NCBI GenBank assembly: GCA_013112725.1
Contig: JABFFZ010000019.1
Coordinates: 1 to 64,000, forward strand
Direction of reading: 5' to 3'
Length of the DNA: 64,000 nucleotides
Source of the DNA: Chloroflexota bacterium
GTDB taxonomy: Bacteria > Chloroflexota > Anaerolineae > Promineifilales > Promineifilaceae
Shown here: in pieces, positions 25,674 to 33,764 of the stretch
Position numbering within the stretch: the first letter of the stretch is position 1
How the letters are laid out: every line of letters starts with the position of its first letter
Notes under the pieces: generated by a model
What the model saw: only the letters and a program-made list of their open reading frames with translations
What the model was told of the DNA's origin: nothing
The model's database searches: none
Made by a program: the position numbers and the translations under genes

Positions 25674-25737
25674 TCGTAAACCGAAATCCGTAAACCGTAA
25701 ACCGATTACGCATAACGGGTTACGGATAACGAGAAGG
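25674..25737. repeat. CGTAAAC/CGTAATC-type heptamers inside the T-box leader
   Basis: Imperfect 7-bp units (CGTAAACCGAAATCCGTAAA...) followed by inverse-like units (ACGGGTTACGGATAACG) lie between the Stem I/II region and Stem III of the leader. Confidence 0.7.
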
Positions 25738-25802
25738 AGTAGACCGGTACGGGAGCGCCCGTTACAGCGTTGACCCGATGATAGTCGGGAAAAGTGCGGC
25801 CC

Positions 25803-25830
25803 AGTTTGTAGTAGCGGTTTCAACCGCCAA
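25803..25830. repeat. Palindromic insertion in the T-box leader (GTAGTAGCGGTTTCAACCGC)
   Basis: TTTGTAGTAGCGGTTTCAACCGCCAAA resembles the 5' portion of the GTAGTAGGCGATTTATCGCC family at 7064 and 48866 in its GTAGTAG lead-in, with a GCGGTT/AACCGC hairpin. It lies between Stem III and the T-box core. Confidence 0.6.
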
Positions 25831-25863
25831 ACAAACGGCCGAATTGAGGTGGTACCACGGAGT

Positions 25864-25907
25864 CGAGCCTGCTTCGTCCTCAGGGATGAGCAGGCTCGTT
25901 TTAGTTT
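25864..25907 (+). terminator. Regulated terminator of the T-box leader
   Basis: CGAGCCTGCT pairs with AGCAGGCTCG across a 15-base loop and is followed by TTTTAGTTTT. Confidence 0.88.
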
Positions 25908-25917
25908 TGGAGTAATT

Positions 25918-25985
25918 AGGTAATTGAATAATTTAGGTAATTACCTCAATTACCCAATTACCCAATTACTCAATTACTCATTTAC
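25918..25985. repeat. TAATTRGG/CCCAATTA array before valS
   Basis: Copies of the 8-bp GGGTAATT-type unit followed by CCCAATTA units lie between the leader terminator and the valS SD. Confidence 0.8.
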
Positions 25986-25995
25986 GGAGGTTCAC

Positions 25996-28458
25996 ATGTC
26001 TCTACCCAAACGATACCACCCCCAAACGGCCGAACCCGGCCAACAGGCGCACTGGCAAGAACAGGGCGTCTACCAGTATGACCCGGCGTCACATGCGCCG
26101 CGTTTCACCATTGATACTCCCCCGCCCACCGTGTCCGGACATCTGCATCTGGGGCACGTTTACTCCTACAGCCAGACCGATTTCCTCGCCCGCTTCTGGC
26201 GCATGAACGGCCGTAACGTCTACTACCCCATGGGCTACGACGACAACGGTCTGCCCACCGAGCGGCTGGTGGAAAAACGGCACGGCATCCGCGCCGCCGA
26301 TGTGGATCGGGCCACCTTCATCACCCACTGCCTGGCTGCCAGCGAAGAAGCAGAGCAAGATTACCGCCAGTTGTGGCAGCGGTTAGGGTTGTCCGTAGAT
26401 TGGCGCTATAGCTACCGCACCATAGATGATCATTCCCGCCGCCTGGCACAGTGGTCGTTCATTGACCTGCACCGGAAAGGGCTGGCCTACCGGCAGCAGT
26501 CGCCCACCATCTGGTGCCCGGAGTGCCAAACGGCCATCGCTCAGGCAGATGTGGACGACCTGGAGCGGGAAACAACGTTCTACACGCTGGCTTTTCACCT
26601 GCCGCATGGGGCCACGCTGCCCATTGCCACCACCCGCCCGGAACTGCTGCCCGCCTGTGTGGCCGTGTTTGTGCATCCAGGCGACGGCCGTTACCAATCC
26701 CTCATCGGCCAATTTGTAACCACCCCATTGGGCCAAACCGTGCCCCTGCTGGCCGACCCCGCCGCCGACCCGCACAAGGGCACTGGCGCAGTCATGTGCT
26801 GCACCTTTGGCGATACGGCCGACGTGGCCTGGCAAAAGACGCACCACCTACCCATCATTGACGCGATAGGGCGAGACGGCCGTCTCACCGCTGCTGCCCA
26901 CCCCTATACCGGCCTGACGGTAACAGAGGCGCGCCAGGCCATCATCGAGACATTGCGGGAGCAGGGAGCGGTATTGGCCGCCCAACCCATCCCCCAAACG
27001 GTGCGGGTGCATGAACGGTGTGACACGCCGGTGGAATATGTGGTCACGCCACAATGGTTCATCCGTGTGTTGAATTTCAAGCCAGACCTGTTGGCAGCAG
27101 GCGAACAAATTACCTGGCATCCAGCGCACATGCACAACCGCTATCGCCAATGGGTGGAAAATCTCAGTTGGGATTGGTGCATCAGCCGCCAGCGATTTTT
27201 TGGTGTGCCCTTTCCGTTGTGGTACTGTGCCGCTTGTGGCACGGCCGTCCTGGCCGACGAAGCAGATTTGCCGGTAGACCCGATGGCGGTACGGCCGTCC
27301 GCTCCCTGCCCCCACTGCCACAGCACCCACTTCACCCCCGAAACGGATGTGTTCGATACCTGGTTCACCTCCTCCCTCTCACCGCAAATTGCCGGGCAAT
27401 GGCAGCACGATGACGAGTTGTACCATCAGGTGTACCCCTTCACGCTGCGGCCACAGGCACACGAAATCATCCGCACCTGGGCCTTTTACACCATCGTCAA
27501 ATCGCACCATCACTTTGGCAAAGTGCCGTTTGAACAAGTGGCTATTTCCGGCTGGGGATTGGCGGCCGAGGGCATGGGCAAAATCAGCAAAAGTCGCGGC
27601 GGCGGGCCAATGTCACCGCTGGCGATGATTGAGCAGTATTCGGCCGACGCCGTGCGCTATTGGGCCGCCAGCACTTCGCTGGGCAAAGACGCCATCATCA
27701 GCGAAGAAAAAATCCAGGCCGGGGCCAAACTGGTCAACAAACTCTACAACGTCGCCAAATTCAGCGAGAAATTCCTGGCGCAACCACTGATTACCGATCA
27801 CCGATTACCGATTACCGCCTTCACCCCCGCCGACCGATGGCTGCTCTCCCACACCGCCCGCCTGATCCAGCGCAATACGCAACTGTGGCAGCAGTATGAT
27901 TACGCCACCGCCCGCAGCGAAACGGAAGCATTCTTCTGGCGGGTGCTGGCAGACAATTACCTGGAGATGGCGAAGATGCGGCTGTACGCCCAGGATGGCG
28001 CGGCGCGGGGCGCGGTCTATGCCCTGCATCACGCTTTGCTGACGACGCTGAAACTGTTTGCGCCCATCCTGCCGCACATCACGGAGGAGATTTACCAGGG
28101 TTTGTTTGCCGCAACTGACGGCGCGCCTTCGATTCATCGGGCACACTGGCCGGTAGCTGACCCCACCTGGCTGGAGGATGGCGCGTTGGCAGCGGGGGAA
28201 CTGTTGGTGGAGGTGGCCACGGCCGTGCGCCGCCACAAAAGCGAACACAACCTCTCCCCTGGCACCGAACTGGCAGCCCTCTACTTGACCACGGACGACA
28301 ACCAGATCGCCCACTGGTTGCAACAAAGCCACGCCGATCTGATGAGCATTACACGGGCACAAGAGGTGGTGGTGAACGGCCGTCTGCCGGACAATGCAGT
28401 GATCATTAGCCATGAGCCGGTGTGCAGGTGGCGGTGGTTCGTAATCCGTAATGCGTAA
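25996..28458 (+). CDS. valS: Valyl-tRNA synthetase
   Basis: About 820 residues from ATG 25996, chosen because GGAGG lies 5-9 bases upstream; the longer TTG frame is repeat-derived. Class I signatures are TPPPTVSGHLHLGHVYSY (HIGH) and GMGKISKSRGG (KMSKS). GYDDNGLPTERLVEK and the editing-domain segment with TTRPELLPACVAVFVHP are ValRS-type; the shorter form resembles the archaeal/alpha-proteobacterial ValRS. Residues about 598-607 (LITDHRLPIT) are encoded by a 7-bp ACCGATT repeat, and the last 10 or so residues derive from GTAATCC repeats that replaced the original end. Regulated by the T-box upstream. Confidence 0.93.
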   Translation: MSLPKRYHPQTAEPGQQAHWQEQGVYQYDPASHAPRFTIDTPPPTVSGHLHLGHVYSYSQTDFLARFWRMNGRNVYYPMGYDDNGLPTERLVEKRHGIRAADVDRATFITHCLAASEEAEQDYRQLWQRLGLSVDWRYSYRTIDDHSRRLAQWSFIDLHRKGLAYRQQSPTIWCPECQTAIAQADVDDLERETTFYTLAFHLPHGATLPIATTRPELLPACVAVFVHPGDGRYQSLIGQFVTTPLGQTVPLLADPAADPHKGTGAVMCCTFGDTADVAWQKTHHLPIIDAIGRDGRLTAAAHPYTGLTVTEARQAIIETLREQGAVLAAQPIPQTVRVHERCDTPVEYVVTPQWFIRVLNFKPDLLAAGEQITWHPAHMHNRYRQWVENLSWDWCISRQRFFGVPFPLWYCAACGTAVLADEADLPVDPMAVRPSAPCPHCHSTHFTPETDVFDTWFTSSLSPQIAGQWQHDDELYHQVYPFTLRPQAHEIIRTWAFYTIVKSHHHFGKVPFEQVAISGWGLAAEGMGKISKSRGGGPMSPLAMIEQYSADAVRYWAASTSLGKDAIISEEKIQAGAKLVNKLYNVAKFSEKFLAQPLITDHRLPITAFTPADRWLLSHTARLIQRNTQLWQQYDYATARSETEAFFWRVLADNYLEMAKMRLYAQDGAARGAVYALHHALLTTLKLFAPILPHITEEIYQGLFAATDGAPSIHRAHWPVADPTWLEDGALAAGELLVEVATAVRRHKSEHNLSPGTELAALYLTTDDNQIAHWLQQSHADLMSITRAQEVVVNGRLPDNAVIISHEPVCRWRWFVIRNA
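27787..27817. repeat. ACCGATT heptamers inside valS
   Basis: Four tandem 7-bp units (ACCGATC, ACCGATT, ACCGATT, ACCGCCT) lie within the coding frame, at the junction between the catalytic core and the anticodon-binding domain. Confidence 0.75.
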
Positions 28459-28492
28459 TCCGTAATCGGTTGACGGCTCACGGTTGACGGCT
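28436..28492. repeat. GTAATCC / GGTTGAC heptamer run at the valS 3' end
   Basis: TCGTAATCCGTAATGCGTAATCCGTAATCGG, then GGTTGACGGCTCACGGTTGACGG. The first part encodes the valS C-terminus. Confidence 0.75.
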
Positions 28493-28595
28493 TCATCGCG
28501 TAGGGAAGGCATTGACCAAATGAAGCATTGGCGACAGACAACGGTCATCGCCAGTGAGTATACTACCGGCATATTAAACATGATGATGGAGGCGC

Positions 28596-28892
28596 ATGAT
28601 GATTACCCCGGTAGATGGTTATTCCCACACGATGAACGAGACGGAAAGCGGCAAAGGACGCTGGATAACGGCCGTTACGGTCACAGTTGTTCTTACCCTG
28701 CTGGCCTCATTCTGGTGGTCGAGGTTGGCTCTCATCGGGGTCTCCTTGCTGGCGCTGGCGGCCGTTTGTATCATCATGGCGCTCATCATCAACCGCACGT
28801 CCGAACAACCCACCTGGGGGCTGGCCATCGCCGGGCAGGCCGCCGGGGTATTGGGCACGGCCGTGTTGTTTTGGGCGGCGATATCTTTGTAA
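28596..28892 (+). CDS. Small integral membrane protein, 98 aa
   Basis: ATG 28596 follows GGAGGCGC. After a polar N-terminus of about 22 residues, three hydrophobic helices follow (about 24-38, 41-64 and 76-97). No family is recognised. It lies 78 bp before an orphan LivF-type ATPase on the same strand, separated by an inverted octamer array, so a shared transcript is uncertain. Confidence 0.6.
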   Translation: MMITPVDGYSHTMNETESGKGRWITAVTVTVVLTLLASFWWSRLALIGVSLLALAAVCIIMALIINRTSEQPTWGLAIAGQAAGVLGTAVLFWAAISL

Positions 28893-28964
28893 TTGAGTAA
28901 TTGAGTAATTGGGTAATTGGGTAATTGGGTAATTGGGTAATTACCCAATTACCCAATTACCTTC
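28892..28964. repeat. Inverted GGGTAATT octamer array
   Basis: TTGAGTAA/TTGGGTAA units (about six) turn directly into CCCAATTA units (about three), making a long potential hairpin between two co-oriented genes. Confidence 0.9.
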
Positions 28965-28969
28965 TTCCC

Positions 28970-29665
28970 ATGCTCTCTCTGGAAAACATCCACACCTACT
29001 ACGGCCGTAGCCACATCTTGCAAGGCATCTCCCTGCACATCCAGCCGGGAGAGACGGTCGCTTTGTTGGGGCGTAATGGCGCAGGCAAAAGCACCACCAT
29101 TAACAGCATCATGGGGTTCACGCCGCCGCGTCACGGCCGTATCCACCTGCACCAAACCGACATTACCCGCCAGCCCCCCCACCGCATCGCCCGCCTGGGC
29201 GTGGGGCTGGTACCCCAGGGGCGTGACATCTTCCCCCTGCTCACCGTCCACGAAAACCTGACCCTGGCCGCCCGCCACAGCCACAAACACGGCTGGACGC
29301 CAGACCGGATACTGGCCCTCTTCCCCGCTCTGGCCCAACGCCAATACGCCAGAGGCAGCCAGCTCAGCGGCGGCGAACAGCAAATGCTGGCGCTGGGCCG
29401 GGCGCTGCTCACCAACCCCGACCTGCTGCTATTGGATGAACCCTCCGAAGGGCTGGCCCCGCTCATCGTCACCGAAATCAGCCACATCCTGCGCCAATTG
29501 CGCCAGGAAGGACTTTCCATCCTGCTCGTAGAGCAAAACCTGTCGCTGGCCCTGAACCTGGCCGACCGCCTCTACATACTCAACAAAGGCCAGATCGCCT
29601 TCACTGGAACTCCCGCCGACCTGCACTACCAACCGGAGATCAAGCACCGGTATCTTGGTGTGTAG
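28970..29665 (+). CDS. livF: Branched-chain amino acid ABC transporter ATPase, LivF type
   Basis: About 231 residues from ATG 28970; the upstream extension is repeat-encoded. Walker A LLGRNGAGKSTTINSIMG, signature QLSGGEQQMLALGRALL and Walker B LLLLDEPSEGLAPLIV, plus LVEQNLSLAL, are typical LivF features. It would power import of branched-chain amino acids or a related substrate. LivG, the permeases LivH/LivM and the binding protein are absent here, so it is an orphan or its partners are elsewhere. No SD is visible. Confidence 0.88.
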   Translation: MLSLENIHTYYGRSHILQGISLHIQPGETVALLGRNGAGKSTTINSIMGFTPPRHGRIHLHQTDITRQPPHRIARLGVGLVPQGRDIFPLLTVHENLTLAARHSHKHGWTPDRILALFPALAQRQYARGSQLSGGEQQMLALGRALLTNPDLLLLDEPSEGLAPLIVTEISHILRQLRQEGLSILLVEQNLSLALNLADRLYILNKGQIAFTGTPADLHYQPEIKHRYLGV

Positions 29666-29667
29666 GG

Positions 29668-29765
29668 ACGGTAATCCGTAATCCGTGAGACGTGAGACAT
29701 GAGACGTAATCGGTCATTGGGCAATTGTTCACCCCATCACCCCATCACCCCATCACCCGCTCACC
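29668..29765. repeat. Mixed heptamer/octamer arrays (GTAATCC, GTGAGAC, CACCCCAT)
   Basis: Three successive runs with different units: GTAATCCGTAATCC, GTGAGACGTGAGACATGAGAC and CACCCCATCACCCCATCACCCC. The remaining ~180 bp of the spacer up to the kinase show GATTACCGATTACGAATTACCG-type units and no gene. Confidence 0.8.
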
Positions 29766-29952
29766 TGTTCACCCCCACGCCTCCTCGCCAAACGTCACGG
29801 CTTCTTCACACAGTTAAGCAGTTACTTTTCCTATAATCCCTCCTGGAAGGGGTAAGTTTTTGTGAAGCGAGATGCGTGATGCGTTGTTCTCCAACCGATT
29901 ATGAATTACCGATTACGAATTACCGCCATCCCCTCCGCCAGGATAGGAAGTG

Positions 29953-31386
29953 ATGAATCAAGTAGCGCCAAATGTATATGCTTATCACACCGGGCGCATC
30001 ATTGGCCGGTATAAACTGCTAGAACTGGTGGGCAGCGGCGGCACGGCCGAGGTGTACCGCTCCGTCCACCCTGAACTGGGCCGTGAAGTCGCCATCAAAA
30101 TCCTCTACCCCTCCTACACCAATGACCCTGGTTTTGTCAAACGCTTCCGCCAGGAAGCGCAGACCGTGGCCGCCCTGACCCACCCGCACATCGTACAGGT
30201 GTATGATTTTGCGGCAACAGAGGATGGACTTTACTACATTGTGATGCAATACATCAATGGGGTGTCGCTGGATCAATTCCTGGGCAAACGGGAAACGCCG
30301 CTGCCGTTGGCTAAGGCTTACACCATCTTTTGCCAGATAGCGGACGCGCTGCAATTTGCCCATGAACAAGGCACGATCCACCGCGATTTGAAACCGGGCA
30401 ACATTTTGCTCGACGGCCGTGACCACGTCTACCTGACCGATTTTGGTTTTGCCAAACTGGTGGGCGTAGACCTGCAAACACGCAGCAGCCTGACGTTGGG
30501 CACGCCGGTGTTTATGGCCCCGGAACAGATCGAAAACAGCACGGCGACAGCCGTGACCGATGTCTATGCTCTGGGCGCCATCCTCTACCAGATGCTCACC
30601 AACCGCCTGCCCTACGAAGACAGCAACGTGCTGGCGCTCATTTTGCGCAAAATCGAAGACTCACCACCGCCGCCACAGTTGTTCAACACGGCCGTTCCCG
30701 ATGCCTTAGCCAGCCTGGCACTCAAGGCCATGGCCATTGAGCCGCACGGCCGGTTTGCCAGTGTCGCCGCCATGAAAGAAGCCTATGCGCAAATCATGAA
30801 AGAGGATGGTGGGGCAAATGGGATCACGGCTGTCACCCTGCCACCCCCAGCACCTCCCCCTTCCCGGCGCAAATGGCTGGCGCTGCTGCCACTGCTTTTA
30901 CTGCTGATCTGCGCCCTGGGAGTTTTTATCAGAATGCAATTTGCTTTACCGGTCAATGGCTTAGGTGGGCAACTGCCCCCAACCAACATCCTGGCAGCCA
31001 CCAGCACACCAATCGCGACGGCCACGCAGACACCATCGCCAACCCCATCACCCGCACACACAGCCACGGTAACACCGACTAACACACCTTCCAGCACCGC
31101 CAGCGCCACACCCACCGCCACAGCAACCAACACCCCCAGCCGCACCCCGCGTCCCACCCAGACCGCCACTACCACGGCGACCACCACCCCAACAACAACG
31201 GCCACGCCACGGCCGTCACAAACGCCAACCGCCACCGCTACCGGGATACCAACGGCAACGGCCATGCCGCCTACCGAACCACCCCCCACCGCACCACCAC
31301 CCACCAATCCACCACCCACCGCAACCGATCCGCCGCCGGAGCCACCCACTCGCACCCCCGAACCACCGCCCACGCCGGAATCATAA
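29953..31386 (+). CDS. Transmembrane serine/threonine protein kinase
   Basis: About 477 residues; ATG 29953 follows AGGAAG. The PknB-type kinase domain (about 18-275) has the glycine loop LVGSGGTAEVY, the ATP lysine in VAIKIL, catalytic IHRDLKPGNILL and metal-binding DFGFAK, then GTPVFMAPEQ. A Pro-rich juxtamembrane segment leads to one transmembrane helix (about 313-333). The outer part (about 345-477) is a Thr/Pro/Ala-rich low-complexity tail with no folded sensor domain. It phosphorylates Ser/Thr on target proteins; targets and signal unknown. The tail resembles the linkers of the lipoproteins at 22319 and 36623 and may span the envelope. Confidence 0.92.
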   Translation: MNQVAPNVYAYHTGRIIGRYKLLELVGSGGTAEVYRSVHPELGREVAIKILYPSYTNDPGFVKRFRQEAQTVAALTHPHIVQVYDFAATEDGLYYIVMQYINGVSLDQFLGKRETPLPLAKAYTIFCQIADALQFAHEQGTIHRDLKPGNILLDGRDHVYLTDFGFAKLVGVDLQTRSSLTLGTPVFMAPEQIENSTATAVTDVYALGAILYQMLTNRLPYEDSNVLALILRKIEDSPPPPQLFNTAVPDALASLALKAMAIEPHGRFASVAAMKEAYAQIMKEDGGANGITAVTLPPPAPPPSRRKWLALLPLLLLLICALGVFIRMQFALPVNGLGGQLPPTNILAATSTPIATATQTPSPTPSPAHTATVTPTNTPSSTASATPTATATNTPSRTPRPTQTATTTATTTPTTTATPRPSQTPTATATGIPTATAMPPTEPPPTAPPPTNPPPTATDPPPEPPTRTPEPPPTPES

Positions 31387-31461
31387 ACCGAAGCCAGAAG
31401 ATCAATGTCCGAAGCCGGCGGTCGGGCATCGGTTTACGGCTTACGCATCACCGCTCAGGCA

Positions 31462-32796
31462 TCACGGAAACTGCACCCGCAGCGTATACGCATCCTGATT
31501 ATTTGGCGGGGCATCGCTGATGATCCGGATGTAATAACGACCGGCTGGCTGCGAACCGACGTCTAAAATACGGTTCACGGCCGTTTGCCCACTATTGGCC
31601 ACAATCGTCAGGTTCAGGCACTCGCCGCGGTAGAGGATCATCTGCCCTTCCTGGGGGACAAAGTTTAACCAGTGAATCCGTACCACCCCCTGCTGCGGCA
31701 GATCAACGCTGTACCAGTCATCCCGATCTTCCGCCAGAAAAGAGTACGTCTGATTGAGCAATAGAGGGTAACCCTGGATACACGTATTGTTTGGCTCGCC
31801 ATAAGGGCGCAGCGATTGTAACAATGGTAAATAGATATCCCAACGAATGCGCTGAGAAATAGAGACGGCCGTTTGCCCACTATCCGCCACCTGCCTGTTG
31901 AAGTCATCACGACCAACGGCCGTAACCGTTTGCCCAATTTCTTCCCCAAACAACCCGATAACTGCCGTGGTAAAGTGGCAGGTATAGCTGGCAAAACCGG
32001 TCAAGATTTGTGGCAGCAGGCAGCTTCCCACCCCGTGCAAATTTTGCCCGCCGTTAGCCGTCAGCGAATGCAAGTCAATGTTGAAAATGCTCTGGTTGGC
32101 GATGTGAGCCGTCATTGTTACCAGACCGCCCGGCTCGGGAACGGCCGTCGGGAAAGCGGACACTGTTACTTCTAGCGCCTGTGCCGGGTCCAGCCAGCGT
32201 TCACAATCGGCGTCCTGTTCCCTGTTCGCCAAACCCGGCGTGATACAACGCGGGCTGAAATCTACATTATTCTGATTGTTGTCCAGACCATCCGGGAAAC
32301 GGGCAATGCTTTTGTAGCCAACACCATCATCGGCCAGCCCCATACCAGAACCTTCGGTGTATGGGGACGGCGTGTTGCCCTCGTAGCTAACCGTGTCAAT
32401 CACAACGCTGCTCAACATCAAAGCCACCGCTCCCGGCCCACTTTCCTGGATAATGCCGGTAAACTGGTAATCACAGTTGATAACCGTGGCGCTGTTACAC
32501 AACACAAAATAATCCCCAGGCGCTAACGTCGCCTGGGGCAAGTTGATGGTCTGGTAAACAACAGCCTGACCACTGCGCCCATCTACCAGCCGCAGATTGT
32601 AATCACTCAAGTTGGCGGCGGCATCACCCTTGTTGATAATTTCGATAAACTGATTGCCAGGCAATGAACCTTGTTTGTAATCAATTTCATTGAGGCGCAG
32701 TTCCACCACATCATCCGGCGCTTGTTCTCCAAAGCGGGGCACAGCCGTAACCACAAATCCCAACAGCAACAAAAACATGTACCACTTCATCATCAT
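31462..32796 (-). CDS. Secreted lamin-tail-domain protein
   Basis: 444 residues. The N-terminus (MMMKWYMFLLLLGFVVTAV) is a signal peptide. Residues about 30-190 form a lamin-tail (LTD) domain: LRLNEIDYKQGSLPGNQFIEIINKGD, LAPGDYFVLCNS, GLADDGVGYKSIARFPDGLDNN. A middle immunoglobulin-like region (about 205-325) and a C-terminal domain (about 345-444, EDRDDWYSVDLPQQGVVRIHW...GRYYIRI) resembling bacterial pre-peptidase C-terminal domains follow. Such LTD proteins are exported and associated with extracellular nucleases or matrix; no catalytic motif is visible. Convergent with the kinase gene. Confidence 0.75.
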   Translation of the reverse strand: MMMKWYMFLLLLGFVVTAVPRFGEQAPDDVVELRLNEIDYKQGSLPGNQFIEIINKGDAAANLSDYNLRLVDGRSGQAVVYQTINLPQATLAPGDYFVLCNSATVINCDYQFTGIIQESGPGAVALMLSSVVIDTVSYEGNTPSPYTEGSGMGLADDGVGYKSIARFPDGLDNNQNNVDFSPRCITPGLANREQDADCERWLDPAQALEVTVSAFPTAVPEPGGLVTMTAHIANQSIFNIDLHSLTANGGQNLHGVGSCLLPQILTGFASYTCHFTTAVIGLFGEEIGQTVTAVGRDDFNRQVADSGQTAVSISQRIRWDIYLPLLQSLRPYGEPNNTCIQGYPLLLNQTYSFLAEDRDDWYSVDLPQQGVVRIHWLNFVPQEGQMILYRGECLNLTIVANSGQTAVNRILDVGSQPAGRYYIRIISDAPPNNQDAYTLRVQFP

Positions 32797-32912
32797 TGCC
32801 TCCCACCGCCAATCATATCACAGGCCAGACGCTTACGAGAAGTAGGGCCAGGCAATCTGAGGTATGGATAGCCTCTTTTGCCCCTTTGCGTAAAATTATC
32901 CCCCGGAGAAAA

Positions 32913-33758
32913 ATGATGACTTCACCCACAAACTGGCGCGGCGCCCTGGAAATGGTGCGGCGCACCCTGACGGCCGTTGGCCGCCAACAGACCGGCCTCT
33001 ACCCCATCGAAGGCATCCGCCTGCACGAACGCGCCCTGCGCGCCGGCCTCACCTTTGAATTAACCGTCCTGGCCAAGACGCTGGCTCAGGAAAAGTCGCC
33101 ACGCCTTCAAGAACTCCTGACCCACCTGCCACCCGCCACCCGCCACCTGCAACCCATTCCCGACGCCACCATGGCCGGGCTGGTAGACGGCCGTGGCCTG
33201 GGCCACCTCATCAGCCTGGCAAAAATACCCCCGGACACCAACCTGGCTGAGATAGTCACGGCGGTGCCTCACCCCCTCCTTCTGGTTGCGCATGAAGTGG
33301 TAGACCCCGGCAACGTGGGGGCCATGGTGCGCACGGGCCACGCCAGCGGCGCCACCGCCTTCATCGCCATTGGCGTCAGCGACCCGTACCATCCCAAAGC
33401 AGTGCGCACCAGCATGGGCAGCCTGTTCAAAACGGCCGTCTGCCATTACCCAGACGCTGCCAACCTGCTGCCCACACTGCGCCAACTGGGCATTGAAACG
33501 GTCGGCGCGGCAGCCAGCGATGGTGTTCCACTGCCCCTGGCAACATTTAGTGAACGGGGGACGGCCGTTTTCATGGGCAACGAATATCATGGCCTACCCG
33601 CTGACCTGCTGCGCCAGCTCGACCAGCGCCTCACCATCCCCATGTCTGCCGGGATAGACTCTCTCTCCGTCAATGCGGCTACGGCCGTTATCCTCTACGA
33701 GGTAAGGTGTCAGGTATCACGTATCAAGTATCGAGCAATATCTTCACCTGACACCTGA
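32913..33758 (+). CDS. SpoU/TrmH-family RNA 2'-O-methyltransferase
   Basis: About 281 residues from ATG 32913, which has GGAGA upstream. An N-terminal substrate-binding segment (L30e-like, SPRLQELLTHLP) precedes the SPOUT domain with VVDPGNVGAMVRTGHASGA (motif 1), VFMGNEYHGLP (motif 2) and IPMSAGIDSLSVNAATAVILYE (motif 3, trefoil knot). It methylates ribose in tRNA or rRNA using SAM. The normal end is LYEV; the extra C-terminal 18 or so residues are encoded by GTATCAC-type repeats. Confidence 0.9.
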   Translation: MMTSPTNWRGALEMVRRTLTAVGRQQTGLYPIEGIRLHERALRAGLTFELTVLAKTLAQEKSPRLQELLTHLPPATRHLQPIPDATMAGLVDGRGLGHLISLAKIPPDTNLAEIVTAVPHPLLLVAHEVVDPGNVGAMVRTGHASGATAFIAIGVSDPYHPKAVRTSMGSLFKTAVCHYPDAANLLPTLRQLGIETVGAAASDGVPLPLATFSERGTAVFMGNEYHGLPADLLRQLDQRLTIPMSAGIDSLSVNAATAVILYEVRCQVSRIKYRAISSPDT

Positions 33759-33764
33759 CACTCA
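33715..33764. repeat. GGTGTCAGGTATCAC repeat, hairpin at the trmH end
   Basis: GGTGTCAGGT, GTATCAC, GTATCAA, GTATCGA units, then CACCTGACACCTGACAC complementary to the start. It encodes the tail of the methyltransferase and sits between convergent genes. Confidence 0.7.

Larger units (their letters stand above)
25542..25912 (+). promoter_or_regulatory. T-box riboswitch leader of valS
   Basis: A tRNA-sensing leader. The T-box core GAGGTGGTACCACGG lies at 25846-25860, complementary to the tRNA acceptor end. Upstream are Stem I features (GGAGTACG near 25567; GACAGAGCC...GCTCTCACAG at 25599-25629) with a GTC (Val) at 25644-25646 in the sequence context expected of the specifier, and Stem III (ACGGGAGCGCCCGT at 25748-25761). 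The competing terminator is at 25864-25907. Two repeat elements have entered its variable regions: a heptamer array between Stem I/II and Stem III, and a palindrome between Stem III and the T-box. Uncharged tRNA-Val should favour read-through into valS. The specifier assignment is inference. Confidence 0.85.

Noticed and set aside
30783..31373. Minus-strand ORF rich in Gly/Val
   Set aside because: Complement of the Thr/Pro-rich tail of the kinase.
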